A DNA stretch of 64,000 nucleotides from Clostridiales bacterium (GTDB taxonomy: Bacteria; Bacillota; Clostridia; Christensenellales; Aristaeellaceae). A program made the position numbers and the translations under genes. This document shows, piece by piece, positions 33,057 to 42,737 of this stretch (position 1 is the first letter of the stretch; each line of letters opens with the position of its first letter). The stretch lies in the NCBI GenBank assembly GCA_017569285.1, contig CP069419.1, positions 1,240,001 through 1,304,000 on the forward strand, given 5' to 3'. A model generated the notes under the pieces. That model had not been told where the DNA came from. It saw only the letters and a list, made by a program, of their open reading frames with translations, and ran no database searches.

Positions 33057-34271
33057 ATGAGTGAAAACAAAGTATTCGGAACCTGTTTCCGGAATGATCC
33101 GGACCGTCCCCTGGTCTACGGGGAAATGAACCTCATCAATCCGCCCCGCCAGCGCCTCCGGGGGGAGCCGAAAAAGGAAGGCATCCCCGTGGAGCCGGTC
33201 ATCGTCGGCTTCTGCGGCACGGACCACGAGCTGATGATGATGGGAAAGCGCGGGCAGCTCGGTCCCAAGTTTCCGGAAGGCCAGGACCGGCTCATCAACG
33301 GCCATGAGGGCGTCGTCTGGGTGCCTTCGCAGAACCGGTTTGCCATCGTGCTCATCCGGGGCGGTGACAGCATCGACCCCACCCGGTATACGGAGGATGA
33401 AAGCTATTTTGAATACGGCTGCGACCAGGCGGACGGCCTTTTCTGCGACCGGATGTACGTCAATCCGGACATGCTCCTGGAAATCCCGGACGGCCATGTC
33501 CATAACGGCCGGCTGGACCTGGGCTTCGCCAAGAAGATGGTGTTCCCGGATCCCTTTGCCTGCATGCTCTTCCAGCTGGAGCGCATGGAGGACCTGGGCT
33601 CCGCCCACTGGTTCCGCCAGACCGCCCGCCGCCTGGGCTGCGGGGAAGAGGAAGCCCGGGTCGCCGCGAAGGATGAAATCTTCGAGCGCACGGTGATCTT
33701 CGGCCTGGGAACCACCGGCATGTTCATCGGGGATATCATCCGCCAGGCCCACCCGGACGCGAAGATCGTGTTCGTCGCCCGCAGCCCGGAGGACAGCCCC
33801 AAGGTGCAGTTTGCCCTGAAGCAGGCCGGCGGCGTCTATGTCCGCAGCTGCCACGACCGGCCGGAAGACCTGGCCGCGGATATCTGCAGGGCCCTCGGCG
33901 GCCGGGCCACCACCTTCATCGGGGTCAGCGGCTCCTCCGCGGAGCATGAAATTGCCTTCACCCACCGGGTCCTCGGCTGCAACGGCCTGTACAACAGCTT
34001 TTCCCTCGGGCCGAAAATCACCTTTGACACCATGCCCTTCGGCTTTGAAAACCACCTGATTTTCGGTTCCATCAATTTCCGCCAGGACCATATGGAAAAA
34101 GCCATCCGGATGCTGGCCGAAAGCCCTTATGACCAGATTGTGGAGCTGATCGGCCGGGACGAGTTCGCCGCCGATCCCATCGGCGCCTATGAGAACAAAA
34201 TCTACTGCAAAAACGCCCCGATGAAAACCGCCGTCATCTGGAACCCAGGCAAAATCATTATGGAAGGCTGA
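33057..34271 (+). CDS. Zinc-type MDR dehydrogenase (sugar 1-dehydrogenase-like)
   Basis: 404 residues, GGGAG upstream. Medium-chain dehydrogenase/reductase: zinc-site residues in GFCGTDHELM and NGHEGVV, Rossmann motif VIFGLGTTGMFIG near residue 220. Longer than the usual 340-360 residues, with an N-terminal part like that of glucose-dehydrogenase types. It starts a plus-strand set with a second zinc dehydrogenase, a lactonase-like amidohydrolase and a GH2 enzyme. That order suggests oxidation of a free sugar at C1 to a lactone. The sugar is not identifiable from sequence alone. Confidence 0.8.
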   Translation: MSENKVFGTCFRNDPDRPLVYGEMNLINPPRQRLRGEPKKEGIPVEPVIVGFCGTDHELMMMGKRGQLGPKFPEGQDRLINGHEGVVWVPSQNRFAIVLIRGGDSIDPTRYTEDESYFEYGCDQADGLFCDRMYVNPDMLLEIPDGHVHNGRLDLGFAKKMVFPDPFACMLFQLERMEDLGSAHWFRQTARRLGCGEEEARVAAKDEIFERTVIFGLGTTGMFIGDIIRQAHPDAKIVFVARSPEDSPKVQFALKQAGGVYVRSCHDRPEDLAADICRALGGRATTFIGVSGSSAEHEIAFTHRVLGCNGLYNSFSLGPKITFDTMPFGFENHLIFGSINFRQDHMEKAIRMLAESPYDQIVELIGRDEFAADPIGAYENKIYCKNAPMKTAVIWNPGKIIMEG

Positions 34272-34285
34272 GGAGGCATTCTTTC

Positions 34286-35311
34286 ATGAAAGCGATCTGC
34301 ATTACCCAACCCTTTGAAACGGAAATCCGGGATATCCCGATGCCCGTTCCGGAAGCCGGGGAAGCCCTGCTCCGGATCCTGTACTGCGGAATCTGCGGGG
34401 CGGACGTCGCCAGCTTCACCGGCAACCAGCCTTTCACCACCTATCCCCGGATTCCGGGCCATGAATTTTCCGCCCAGGTTGTTTCCGTCCCGGATAACGA
34501 CCGGGGCCTGAAGCCCGGGGACCTGGTCACCTGCAACCCGTATTTCAACTGCGGCGCCTGCTATGCCTGCCGGAAAGGCCGGGTCAATGCCTGCATGGAC
34601 AACCAGACCATGGGTGTCCAGCGGGACGGCGCCTTCTGTGAATATATCCGCATGCCCCTGGAGCGGATCATCCCCGGCGGCGGGCTGAATGCCCGCCAGC
34701 TGGCGCTGATCGAGCCCTTCGCCATCAGCCGCCATGCCATCAGCCGCGGCGATATCCAGCCCGGCGACCGGGTGCTGGTGGTGGGCGCCGGCCCCATCGG
34801 CCTGTTCGCGCTGCTGGCCGCCAAGTCCAAGGGCGCGGAGGTCACTGTCTGCGACCTGCTGCAGGGCCGGCTGGATAAAGCCCTGCACTTCGGTGCGGAC
34901 CATGTGGTCACCTCCGGTGCCGCGGATGAAGCGCAGCAGCTGGCCGCCATCACCGGCGGCAGCGGCTTCGATGTGTGCGTGGAAGCCTGCGGCCAGTCCG
35001 TCACCTTCCTGAAATGCATTGAGCAGGCCTGCCACGGCGCTTCCGTCATCCTCATCGGCAACGGCAAGAAGGAAACCACCTTCCTCCATTCCATCCTGCT
35101 GAAAAAGGAACTGAATGTCTACGGCAGCCGCAACGCCTATACCGCGGATTTCGAGGCGCTGATCCGCCTGGTTTCCTCCGGCGCCGTCCCCGTTACGGAT
35201 ATGGTCAGCGCGGAGTATGATTACAAGGACGCCGCGGCCGCCTTTGACGCCCTGTCCCATAACGACGGAAGCCTGGAAAAAGTGCTCCTTCGTTTCTCTG
35301 ATCCTGCCTGA
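34286..35311 (+). CDS. Zinc-binding alcohol dehydrogenase, L-galactonate 5-dehydrogenase-like
   Basis: 341 residues, 14 bp behind the previous gene, GAGGAGG upstream. Classic zinc MDR: catalytic zinc residues in YCGICGADV and PGHEFSA; structural zinc loop CNPYFNCGACYACRKGRVNAC; Rossmann motif VLVVGAGPIGLFAL. It resembles the sorbitol/threonine/L-galactonate dehydrogenase branch. Next to a lactonase-like gene, and near a fructuronate/tagaturonate-reductase-type gene, oxidation of a sugar acid at C5 is attractive. This is inference from context. Confidence 0.8.
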   Translation: MKAICITQPFETEIRDIPMPVPEAGEALLRILYCGICGADVASFTGNQPFTTYPRIPGHEFSAQVVSVPDNDRGLKPGDLVTCNPYFNCGACYACRKGRVNACMDNQTMGVQRDGAFCEYIRMPLERIIPGGGLNARQLALIEPFAISRHAISRGDIQPGDRVLVVGAGPIGLFALLAAKSKGAEVTVCDLLQGRLDKALHFGADHVVTSGAADEAQQLAAITGGSGFDVCVEACGQSVTFLKCIEQACHGASVILIGNGKKETTFLHSILLKKELNVYGSRNAYTADFEALIRLVSSGAVPVTDMVSAEYDYKDAAAAFDALSHNDGSLEKVLLRFSDPA

Positions 35312-35334
35312 CGTCCGGAAGGAGGTTCCGCCCC

Positions 35335-36204
35335 ATGATCGATGCGCATGCCCATCTCTGGCTGGAACAGAACGGGGTTGTGGACGGCCTGCCCGTATAT
35401 GCCCTGGGCGGCGGCCGCAGCCAATTCGGCCGGGAAGTCCGCCAGATGCTGCCCCCCGCGATGACGGACGGGGTCAACAGTGCGGAGCGTTTCCTTTCCC
35501 ATATGGATTTTTCCCGGGTAGGCGGCGCCGTCATCACCCAGGAGTATATCGATGGAAACCAGGATGCCTACCTCCGGGAGGTCCGCCGGGAATACCCGGA
35601 CCGTTTCCGGGTCTGCGCCCTGTATGAGGAAAACGGCGTTCCGGATACCGACGGAATGGACGGCATCAAGATCTGCGGAAGCCGCCTGGCGGATCCGGAC
35701 CTGCTTCACCACGCCGCCGTCTTTGAGGAAGCAGACCGCCGCGGCCTGTTCATCGGCATCGATCTGGCGGACGGCAGCCTGCAGACCGGCGCGCTGCGGG
35801 AGCTGGCCCTGGAACATCCGTCGCTCCGGATTGCCATCGGCCACTTCGGCATGGTCACCCGCCCGGGATGGGAGGAACAGATCCGCCTGGCCTGCCTGCC
35901 GAACGTTTCCGTCGAATCCGGCGGAATCACCTGGCTTTTCAATGAGGAGTATTATCCCTATCCGTCCGCGGTCCGGGCCATCCTCACCGCCCGGGATATC
36001 TGCGGCATGGACAAGCTGATGTGGGGCTCGGATTACCCGCGCACCATGACCGCCATCACCTACCGCATGAGCTGGGACTTCATCGACAGATCCCCGCTCC
36101 TGACGGACGGGGAAAAGCGTCTCCTGTTCCATGAAAATGCCGCCAGATTCTATCGTTTCGGAACACTGCCGGACCTGCCGGTGATTCACCACATGGCAGA
36201 ATAA
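35335..36204 (+). CDS. Amidohydrolase-2 family protein, probable sugar lactonase
   Basis: 289 residues, AAGGAGG upstream. The N-terminal metal motif DAHAHLW, the central IGHFGM histidine and the C-terminal MWGSDYPRT aspartate match the amidohydrolase_2 (COG3618) family, which includes L-fuconolactone, L-rhamnono-lactone and 2-pyrone-4,6-dicarboxylate lactonases. Between two dehydrogenases and a glycosidase, opening a sugar lactone is the simplest role. A decarboxylase of the same family is a less likely alternative. Confidence 0.8.
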   Translation: MIDAHAHLWLEQNGVVDGLPVYALGGGRSQFGREVRQMLPPAMTDGVNSAERFLSHMDFSRVGGAVITQEYIDGNQDAYLREVRREYPDRFRVCALYEENGVPDTDGMDGIKICGSRLADPDLLHHAAVFEEADRRGLFIGIDLADGSLQTGALRELALEHPSLRIAIGHFGMVTRPGWEEQIRLACLPNVSVESGGITWLFNEEYYPYPSAVRAILTARDICGMDKLMWGSDYPRTMTAITYRMSWDFIDRSPLLTDGEKRLLFHENAARFYRFGTLPDLPVIHHMAE

Positions 36205-36256
36205 ACCAAGGATTCGGAATCTCGGAACCCCGAACTCAGAAAACGGAGGGAATCAG

Positions 36257-38719
36257 ATGAACAGTATCTGCCTGGACCGCCAATGGACATTCCGGAAGGG
36301 ACTGCTGGATTCAATCGGCCAGCTGAAGTCGGATCCGGGAACAATCGTCAGCCTGCCCCACGACGGCATGATCGGCACCCCGGTCACGCCGGACGCGCCG
36401 GCCCGGTCGGATATGGGATATTTCACCGGCGGGCTCACCAGCTACACGAAGATGGTGGAGATCCCCCGCGAATGGGAAAACGGCTGTGTCGGCCTGCAGA
36501 TCGACGGGGCCATGATGAACGCCTCCGTGGAGATCAACGGCTGCAAGGCTGCCGTGCAGCATTACGGATACGCGCCGTTCTACGTGGACCTCACCGGCCT
36601 GGCGGAATTCGGCGCCGAAAACCGGATCACCGTCAATGTCAACACCAGCATGCAGCCCAACTCCCGCTGGTATACCGGCTCCGGGCTGTACCGGGGCGTG
36701 AAGCTCCTGCACGGCCCGAAGGTGCACCTCGCCCCGGACGGAATCTATGCCTTCACCCGGGAGATCGCGGACGGCCTGGCCTTCCTGGAGGTCCGGGCGG
36801 AGATCCGGAATGACGGAAGCACCAACCGCCTGGCGGAGGCTGAAGCGGTCCTGCTGGATGAACAGACAGGCGAAAAGGCCGCCGGGGCAAAACAGGTCAT
36901 CCAGGTCAATGCCGGCACCACCGGAACCGCCCGCATCCGGTTTTCCGTGGAAAACCCGAAGCTCTGGGACGCCGCGGAACCCAATCTGTACCGGGTCCGG
37001 GTGCAGGTCCGTGACCTGGGGGAATTCCGCACGCATCTGGAGGCGGATCCCGCCCCCACGGTGGATGAGGATAGCACGCTTTTCGGCATCCGGACCATTA
37101 CGGCGGATGCCCGGCGGGGACTGCAGGTCAATGGAAAGACCGTCAAGCTCAAGGGCGGCTGTGTGCATCATGACAACGGGCTCCTGGGTTCCGTCTCCCT
37201 TTATGAAACTGAAGCCCGGAAGGTCCGGAAGCTGAAAGAGCTGGGGTTCAATGCCGTCCGGACGGCCCATAACCCGCCCTCCGCGGCGCTGGTGGAAGCC
37301 TGCGACCGCTTGGGCATGTATATCTTTGACGAAGCGTTCGATGCCTGGGGCATCGCGAAGCGGGGTGGCGATTACAGCCAGTTCTTCGCGGACTGCTGGG
37401 AGAAGGACCTCACGGCCTTTGTCCGCCGGGACCGCTCCCATCCCAGCGTGATCCTCTGGTCCACGGGAAATGAAATCCCCGAGCGCGGCGGCCTGAACGA
37501 AGGATACCTGTGGTCCGGGCGCCTGGCGGATACCATCCGCCGCCTGGATGGAACCCGGCCGGTCAGCAACGGAATCTGCTCCTTCTGGAGCGGCCTGGAT
37601 GACAAGCTGGCGGAAGGCCAGAACCAGGCCCAGAACGCGGAAGGCAGCGGGGATCTCCTGTGGGAGAATGGAACCGAGCCTTTTGTCAACGGCCTGGACG
37701 TGGTCGGATACAACTATATGGAAGGCCTGTATGAGAAGGATCACGCGCTCTATCCGGACCGGGTGATCCTCGGGTCCGAGAACTTCCCGAAGGAGATCGG
37801 CTGCCACTGGCCTCTGGTGGAGGCGCTGCCGTACGTCATCGGCGAGTTCACCTGGACCGCCTGGGATTACCTGGGCGAAGCCGGAATCGGCAAAGCGGTC
37901 CGCTTCGCCGAAGATGATCCGGGGCTGCAGAAGGGCGCGTGGGCGCTGATGCCGCCGGACGGTTCCCCCTTCCCCTGGCGGACGGCCAACGACGCGGATT
38001 TTGATATCACCGGCCGGATGACGCCCCAGGGCGCGTACCGGAGCACCGTATGGGGAAATCCCGCAACCTTCCTGTATACCCGGAATCCGGAGGACTTCGG
38101 CCGTCGGGAACTGATCACCCCCTGGGGATTCCCGGTCCTGCTTTCCTGCTGGAACTATGCCGGCCGGGAAGGAAAGCCCGTGGAGCTGGTCGTTTTCTCC
38201 GGGGCGGAGGAAGTCGAGCTCCTCGTCAACGGGGAAAGCGTCGGCCGCAAGCCGGTTTCCCGGGACGGGGAAATGCCGGGCAGCGCCTGCTTTGAGGCCG
38301 TGTACCGCCCGGGCCGGGTGGAAGCGGTCAGTTATACCGGCGGCGCGGAAGTCAGCCGCGCGGTGCTGGAAACCACCGGAGCCCCGGCGCGGATCCGCCT
38401 GCTGCCCGAAAAGAATCAGATGCAGGTGGACGGGCATGACCTGGTTTATGTGAATATCCGGGTGGAGGACGCGGAAGGCCGGGTCGTGCCCGATGCGGAA
38501 ATCCGCCTCTCCGCCCAAACCGCGGGAGCGGGGTGGTTGGCCGCCTTCGGTACCGCCAACCCGGTCACCGCCGAAGACTATACGGATGGAAACACCGTCA
38601 GCTGGCGCGGCCGCGCCCAGGCGGTGCTCCGTGCCGGATATGACCCCGGCAGCCTTTCGCTCACGGTTTCGGCCGACGGCCTGGCGGCGGAAACCGTCCA
38701 GCTGGATGTAGTTTGCTGA
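36257..38719 (+). CDS. Glycoside hydrolase family 2 (beta-galactosidase-like)
   Basis: 820 residues, GGAGGG upstream. Domains in order: N-terminal sugar-binding jelly roll (RQWTFRKG...SLPHDG), Ig-like domain, TIM barrel (GGCVHHDNGLLG, FNAVRTAHNPPS, acid/base Glu in ILWSTGNEIPE, nucleophile Glu in VILGSENFPKE), then a DUF4982-like and a bacterial Ig-like domain at the C-terminus. No signal peptide, so it acts inside the cell on imported oligosaccharides. Substrate could be a beta-galactoside or similar; the family is broad. Its place behind the oxidation genes suggests it releases their sugar. Confidence 0.9.
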   Translation: MNSICLDRQWTFRKGLLDSIGQLKSDPGTIVSLPHDGMIGTPVTPDAPARSDMGYFTGGLTSYTKMVEIPREWENGCVGLQIDGAMMNASVEINGCKAAVQHYGYAPFYVDLTGLAEFGAENRITVNVNTSMQPNSRWYTGSGLYRGVKLLHGPKVHLAPDGIYAFTREIADGLAFLEVRAEIRNDGSTNRLAEAEAVLLDEQTGEKAAGAKQVIQVNAGTTGTARIRFSVENPKLWDAAEPNLYRVRVQVRDLGEFRTHLEADPAPTVDEDSTLFGIRTITADARRGLQVNGKTVKLKGGCVHHDNGLLGSVSLYETEARKVRKLKELGFNAVRTAHNPPSAALVEACDRLGMYIFDEAFDAWGIAKRGGDYSQFFADCWEKDLTAFVRRDRSHPSVILWSTGNEIPERGGLNEGYLWSGRLADTIRRLDGTRPVSNGICSFWSGLDDKLAEGQNQAQNAEGSGDLLWENGTEPFVNGLDVVGYNYMEGLYEKDHALYPDRVILGSENFPKEIGCHWPLVEALPYVIGEFTWTAWDYLGEAGIGKAVRFAEDDPGLQKGAWALMPPDGSPFPWRTANDADFDITGRMTPQGAYRSTVWGNPATFLYTRNPEDFGRRELITPWGFPVLLSCWNYAGREGKPVELVVFSGAEEVELLVNGESVGRKPVSRDGEMPGSACFEAVYRPGRVEAVSYTGGAEVSRAVLETTGAPARIRLLPEKNQMQVDGHDLVYVNIRVEDAEGRVVPDAEIRLSAQTAGAGWLAAFGTANPVTAEDYTDGNTVSWRGRAQAVLRAGYDPGSLSLTVSADGLAAETVQLDVVC

Positions 38720-38745
38720 GCCGGCATTTCATCCATCAATACAGC

Positions 38746-38785
38746 AAACGGCCCTGCCCCGGTTTTTGCCGGAACAGGGCCGTTT
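38746..38785. terminator. Bidirectional terminator between GH2 and GH36 genes
   Basis: AAACGGCCCTG (38746-38756) pairs with CAGGGCCGTTT (38775-38785), with T-runs on both strands' 3' sides. Confidence 0.9.
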
Positions 38786-38801
38786 TTGAATATCTTGTTT
38801 T

Positions 38802-40859
38802 TTATCCCAGGTGCACCGCGATTGCTTCAAACTCCGCCTTCAGCTGGACCCGGAGCGTTCCGCCTTCCAAGGTCACCCGGTTGCCTTCTGAGCACATCAC
38901 GCCCAGGATCTTTCCGGCGTCCGCCGGCAGCGTGATTTCCTCCGGAATCTCCCCGGCAAAGGTATGGATCACCGCCAGCGTCTCCCCGCCGGTCTTCCGG
39001 ACCACCGCCTGCCATCCGGCCGGATGGCGCCAGCTTTCCGATACGTTCCCGAAGAAGGCGCTCACGCCGTCGCGGATGATATGCCGCACCCGGCGGTAGA
39101 AGTCCGTTCCCTCCTCCACCTTCCGCCACTGCTCCGCGGAAAGGTGGTGGATATCCCCGGAAAGGCACATCACACCGAGGAAGGTGTTGACCAGGGAATA
39201 GTTGATCCGCCGGAGATCGTCCTCCGCCCGCAGCACCGCCCAGATCTGGCTCTGGGCCGGCAGGATCACCCGGTGCAGCGCCGCCGCGATGATCGGGATC
39301 TCCCGGCATTCATGGGCATCCGAGAAGGAAGCCATATCTGAAACCGCCATCAGGGAGGGTTCCAGCCGGTGGCCGCCGGAAGCGCAGTTCTCAATCACCA
39401 GTCCTGGGACCGCCTCCCGCAGCCGCCGGAAGAACCGGAGTGTCCCCTGCATGTTCTTCCGCAGGCCTTCCCCCAGTCCGTCCGGATCGTCGCAGCCGAT
39501 GCCGATGCAGTCGTTGTAGTCAATCTTGATATACCCGAACCCGCACCGCTTCAGGAGCCCGGCCACCCGCTCATCCAGGTACGCCTGCACCGCTTCCTTC
39601 CGCATGTCCAGGAACCGCCGGTTGTCCGTGTCGATCACATACCCGTTCCGGGTCAGGAGCATCTCCTCCCGCCGGAAGATTTCGGAATCCCTGGCGCAGG
39701 TCTCCGGTTCAAACCAGAGTCCCGGCACCATGCCGTGGGCCCGGATCATGTCCGCGGCAGCCTTCAGGCCCTCCGGGAACATCTCCGTCTCCTCCGGAAT
39801 CCAGTCCCCGCCGCAGTCGGACCAGCCTTCCCCGGGCTTCCGGTACCAGCCGGCATCAATCACGAGGTATTCCAGCCCCCGGCCGTCCAGGCATTCCGCG
39901 ATCTGCTTCAGGTTTTCATACGTCGGGTTGCCCCAGGTGGTGCAGTATTCGTTGAACATCACCGGCAGCTCCGCGTCCGGCCGGGGCATGTTCATCCGCT
40001 GGACAGTCAGCAGCCGCTGGGAAACCTCATCCAGCCCGCCGCATCCGGCCGTGATATACGCTTCCGGCGTGGCAAAGCATTCTCCCGGGGCAATGGTTTT
40101 GGTCCAGTGCCCGAAATCCCCGTCCGCCAGGGATGCCATCAGGTTCAGGCAGTCGTCGTGCCGGCGGATTTCCATCTGCCACGAAGACGGACAGGCCAGC
40201 TGGCACGCCCAGGTCACCCCGGCCTTCCGGTCTTCCAGGGCCGCAAAGGGGAAATAATCCCGCACCGGCATGGATCCCAGCTGGCCGAAGCGGCACAGCC
40301 GCAGGGCATGCCCGGTCCAGGACCGTTCCAGCATAGCCTCCTCAATGCTTTCGGTCTGGACCCGCCCCTCCGCGCTCCACATGCTGCGGATCCGGTGCAG
40401 GTACAGGGCGCCGGAAGCGTCGCCTGCGGTAAACGGCGTAATCCCGGCCAGGTTCATGCTGGACAGCAGGTCCAGCGTCACCGGCCGGTCGCCCGTGTTT
40501 TCAAACTCACAGGAAACAATCAGGGCCTGCAGCCCTTCCGCCCACCGGACCCGGTGGCGGACGGTCCGTCCCCGGTCATCCGCCACCGTGGTGATCACGG
40601 TGTTCCCTTCCTGTTTCTGCCCGGCCAGCTTCAGCGCGGACGATGCCGCGGTATCGGCCAGGGTATGCCCGTTTCCGTATCCGTTCGGCAGCGGATCTCC
40701 CAGCGCATGGATCTGGACCAGCGGCTCCGGCCGGTATTCCTTTTCCAGCACCCGGCCTTCCATGGCCTCCGGAACCAGCGTCATGCTCACCCGCTGCTCC
40801 GCATCCACGAAATAGCAAAGAATCATATCCCCGAACCGGTATTGACGATCGCACTTCAT
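38802..40859 (-). CDS. Alpha-galactosidase, glycoside hydrolase family 36
   Basis: 685 residues from the ATG at 40859 (GGGAGG upstream); the open frame before it is unsupported. A beta-supersandwich N-terminal domain is followed by a TIM barrel. The catalytic nucleophile is in YIKIDYNDCIG and the acid/base in SFSDAHECREIP; LVIDAGWY and GLWFEPE are further family marks. No signal peptide: intracellular removal of alpha-galactosyl groups from imported oligosaccharides such as those of galactomannan or raffinose type. Converges on the GH2 gene and shares its terminator; likely works with it. Confidence 0.92.
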   Translation of the reverse strand: MKCDRQYRFGDMILCYFVDAEQRVSMTLVPEAMEGRVLEKEYRPEPLVQIHALGDPLPNGYGNGHTLADTAASSALKLAGQKQEGNTVITTVADDRGRTVRHRVRWAEGLQALIVSCEFENTGDRPVTLDLLSSMNLAGITPFTAGDASGALYLHRIRSMWSAEGRVQTESIEEAMLERSWTGHALRLCRFGQLGSMPVRDYFPFAALEDRKAGVTWACQLACPSSWQMEIRRHDDCLNLMASLADGDFGHWTKTIAPGECFATPEAYITAGCGGLDEVSQRLLTVQRMNMPRPDAELPVMFNEYCTTWGNPTYENLKQIAECLDGRGLEYLVIDAGWYRKPGEGWSDCGGDWIPEETEMFPEGLKAAADMIRAHGMVPGLWFEPETCARDSEIFRREEMLLTRNGYVIDTDNRRFLDMRKEAVQAYLDERVAGLLKRCGFGYIKIDYNDCIGIGCDDPDGLGEGLRKNMQGTLRFFRRLREAVPGLVIENCASGGHRLEPSLMAVSDMASFSDAHECREIPIIAAALHRVILPAQSQIWAVLRAEDDLRRINYSLVNTFLGVMCLSGDIHHLSAEQWRKVEEGTDFYRRVRHIIRDGVSAFFGNVSESWRHPAGWQAVVRKTGGETLAVIHTFAGEIPEEITLPADAGKILGVMCSEGNRVTLEGGTLRVQLKAEFEAIAVHLG

Positions 40860-41002
40860 TTCGCAGTCCTCCCGCGGGGCTTCCGCCCCGGATTCCGGCC
40901 CGGCCCTGCCGTGCGGCATCGGCCGTTCCGGTGCTTTTCATTTTTGCCTGGCTTCAGCATACCACGGATCCGCGGCGGATAAAAGCCCCTTTCAAAGCGG
41001 AA

Positions 41003-41049
41003 CAGCCGGTTCTTTTCCCTGTCTTTCCGGCAGGTGAAAGAACCGGCTG
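41003..41049 (-). terminator. Long inverted repeat downstream of the TRAP/reductase operon
   Basis: 13-bp perfect stem (41003-41015 with 41037-41049) with a small nested CCTG/CAGG stem in the loop. No clear U-run follows. Probably stabilises or ends the leftward transcript. Confidence 0.55.
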
Positions 41050-41067
41050 CCCGTCTGGATGAATCGG

Positions 41068-42678
41068 TCAGTCCAGGTATTTCCGGAGGGTCGTCCGCAC
41101 CGCTCCGGTTCCGGCGGGTTCCTCCCGGAAATACTCCTCAATGCGCGCGGCCAGGGGCGTCCGGGTCAGGTCGCTTCCGAAAATCAGGGAGTTCGCCAGG
41201 ATCGGCTTCAGTTTGTTTCCCGCGGTTTCCGGCTTTCCAAGTTCGATTCCCTGCAGCTGCTTCTGCAGGTCTTCCAGCAGCGGATCGCTGGACAGGGGCA
41301 TCTCGTTCCCTTCGTCGTCCACGCCCAGCAGATAGCGCAGCCAGCCCGCGATCACCAGCGGCAGCGCCACCAGCTGGTTCATGGAACGCCCTTCCGCCGC
41401 GTAGCTCCGGATGGTTTCCCCGAAGCGGATACCCACCTTCTGCGAAGTATCCGTGGCAATCCGCTGCGGCGCGTCCGGCATAAACGGGTTCGGCAGCCGC
41501 TGTTCCACCACCTCGTCGATAAACGCCCGGGGGCTCAGGATTCCGGGATCGGTCACCACCGGCAGGCCTTCCGTATAGCCCAGGCGGCGCACCAGCTTCA
41601 CCAGGTCCCCGTCCTTCATTTCCTCACAGATCAGCGTATAGCCCAGCAGGCATCCGTACACCGCCAGCGCGGTATGCAGGGGGTTCAGGCATGTAGTCAC
41701 CTTCATCCGTTCCGTCCGGTTCACGGTATCCCGGTCGGTAAAGTACACCCCGGCCTTTTCCAGCGGCGGCCGCCCGTTGGGAAAACGGTCCTCCACCACC
41801 AGGTACTGCGGCTTTTCCGCGTTGACGAACGGGGCCACAAACGTCCCGCGGGGTGTCTGGATCGGCGCCATATCCTCGATTCCGGCGTCCGCGAGCATCT
41901 GCTGCACGGCCGGCGCGGGGCGCGGCGTAATCTTGTCAATCATGCTCCAGGGGAACGAAACCCGGGTTTCATCCGTCAGCCAGGCGATAAAGTCCCAGGA
42001 TACGAATCCCCGTTTCCACCAGGTCTCCGCCACCTCCAGGATGCTGCTCCGGAGTTTCTCGCCGTTATGGCTGCAGTTGTCCATGCTCACCACCGCCAGC
42101 GGCGCTTTCCCGTTCATGTAGCGGTACAGCAGCAGGGCGGTCACGGTGGTCATGGCATGGCGGGGATGTCCGGGCCCTTTTTCCAGGTCCTCCGCCACCG
42201 CCGGCAAGTAGGATCCGTTGATCTGCCGCAGGGCGTATCCCTTTTCGGTAATCGTGAAGGAAACCATCTGCAGGGACGGGGCGGCAAAGATTTCGCGCAG
42301 CCGTTTCCAGTCCGCCTTTTCCCCCGGCTGGGCCACCAGCGCTTCCGATACGGAGGCGATGATCTCCTTGTCGATGGTCGCGTCGGCGTTCAGCGTAACG
42401 CTCATGGTCAGGTTGTCGTATCCGCCGTAGATCATGCGGATATTGTCCACATCAAAGGTATCCGCGGCGATGATGCCGCATTCCGCGTCACCGCTGTCCA
42501 GCAGGCGCTGCTGCAGCGCGGCAATGAACGCCCGGAAGATATTGCCGGCCCCGAAATGCACCCATACCGGGGTTTTTCGGGTTTTTTCCCGCATGGCCGC
42601 GATATCAAACGCCGGCAGCCTGACTCCGGCCTGTTCCCACGCGGCGGTATCCCGGAGGCTGCTCAGATTTACTTTCAT
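41068..42678 (-). CDS. Mannitol dehydrogenase-family hexuronate reductase (UxuB/UxaB type)
   Basis: 536 residues from the ATG at 42678 (GGAGAG upstream); a much longer upstream open frame overlaps dctM and is not real. Polyol long-chain dehydrogenase: N-terminal VHFGAGNIFRAFI nucleotide-binding motif, AVVSMDNCSHNG, and catalytic lysine region RMKVTTCLNPLHTALA. This branch includes fructuronate reductase (UxuB) and tagaturonate reductase (UxaB), which turn keto-uronates into aldonates. It is the last gene of the operon dctP-dctQ-dctM, so uronate-type substrates are likely imported by the TRAP system. Confidence 0.85.
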   Translation of the reverse strand: MKVNLSSLRDTAAWEQAGVRLPAFDIAAMREKTRKTPVWVHFGAGNIFRAFIAALQQRLLDSGDAECGIIAADTFDVDNIRMIYGGYDNLTMSVTLNADATIDKEIIASVSEALVAQPGEKADWKRLREIFAAPSLQMVSFTITEKGYALRQINGSYLPAVAEDLEKGPGHPRHAMTTVTALLLYRYMNGKAPLAVVSMDNCSHNGEKLRSSILEVAETWWKRGFVSWDFIAWLTDETRVSFPWSMIDKITPRPAPAVQQMLADAGIEDMAPIQTPRGTFVAPFVNAEKPQYLVVEDRFPNGRPPLEKAGVYFTDRDTVNRTERMKVTTCLNPLHTALAVYGCLLGYTLICEEMKDGDLVKLVRRLGYTEGLPVVTDPGILSPRAFIDEVVEQRLPNPFMPDAPQRIATDTSQKVGIRFGETIRSYAAEGRSMNQLVALPLVIAGWLRYLLGVDDEGNEMPLSSDPLLEDLQKQLQGIELGKPETAGNKLKPILANSLIFGSDLTRTPLAARIEEYFREEPAGTGAVRTTLRKYLD

Positions 42679-42737
42679 TTTTCTTCTCTCCAAAGCACGG
42701 GTGCCCGGATCCCGGGCACCCGTGAATACAGTCAGGT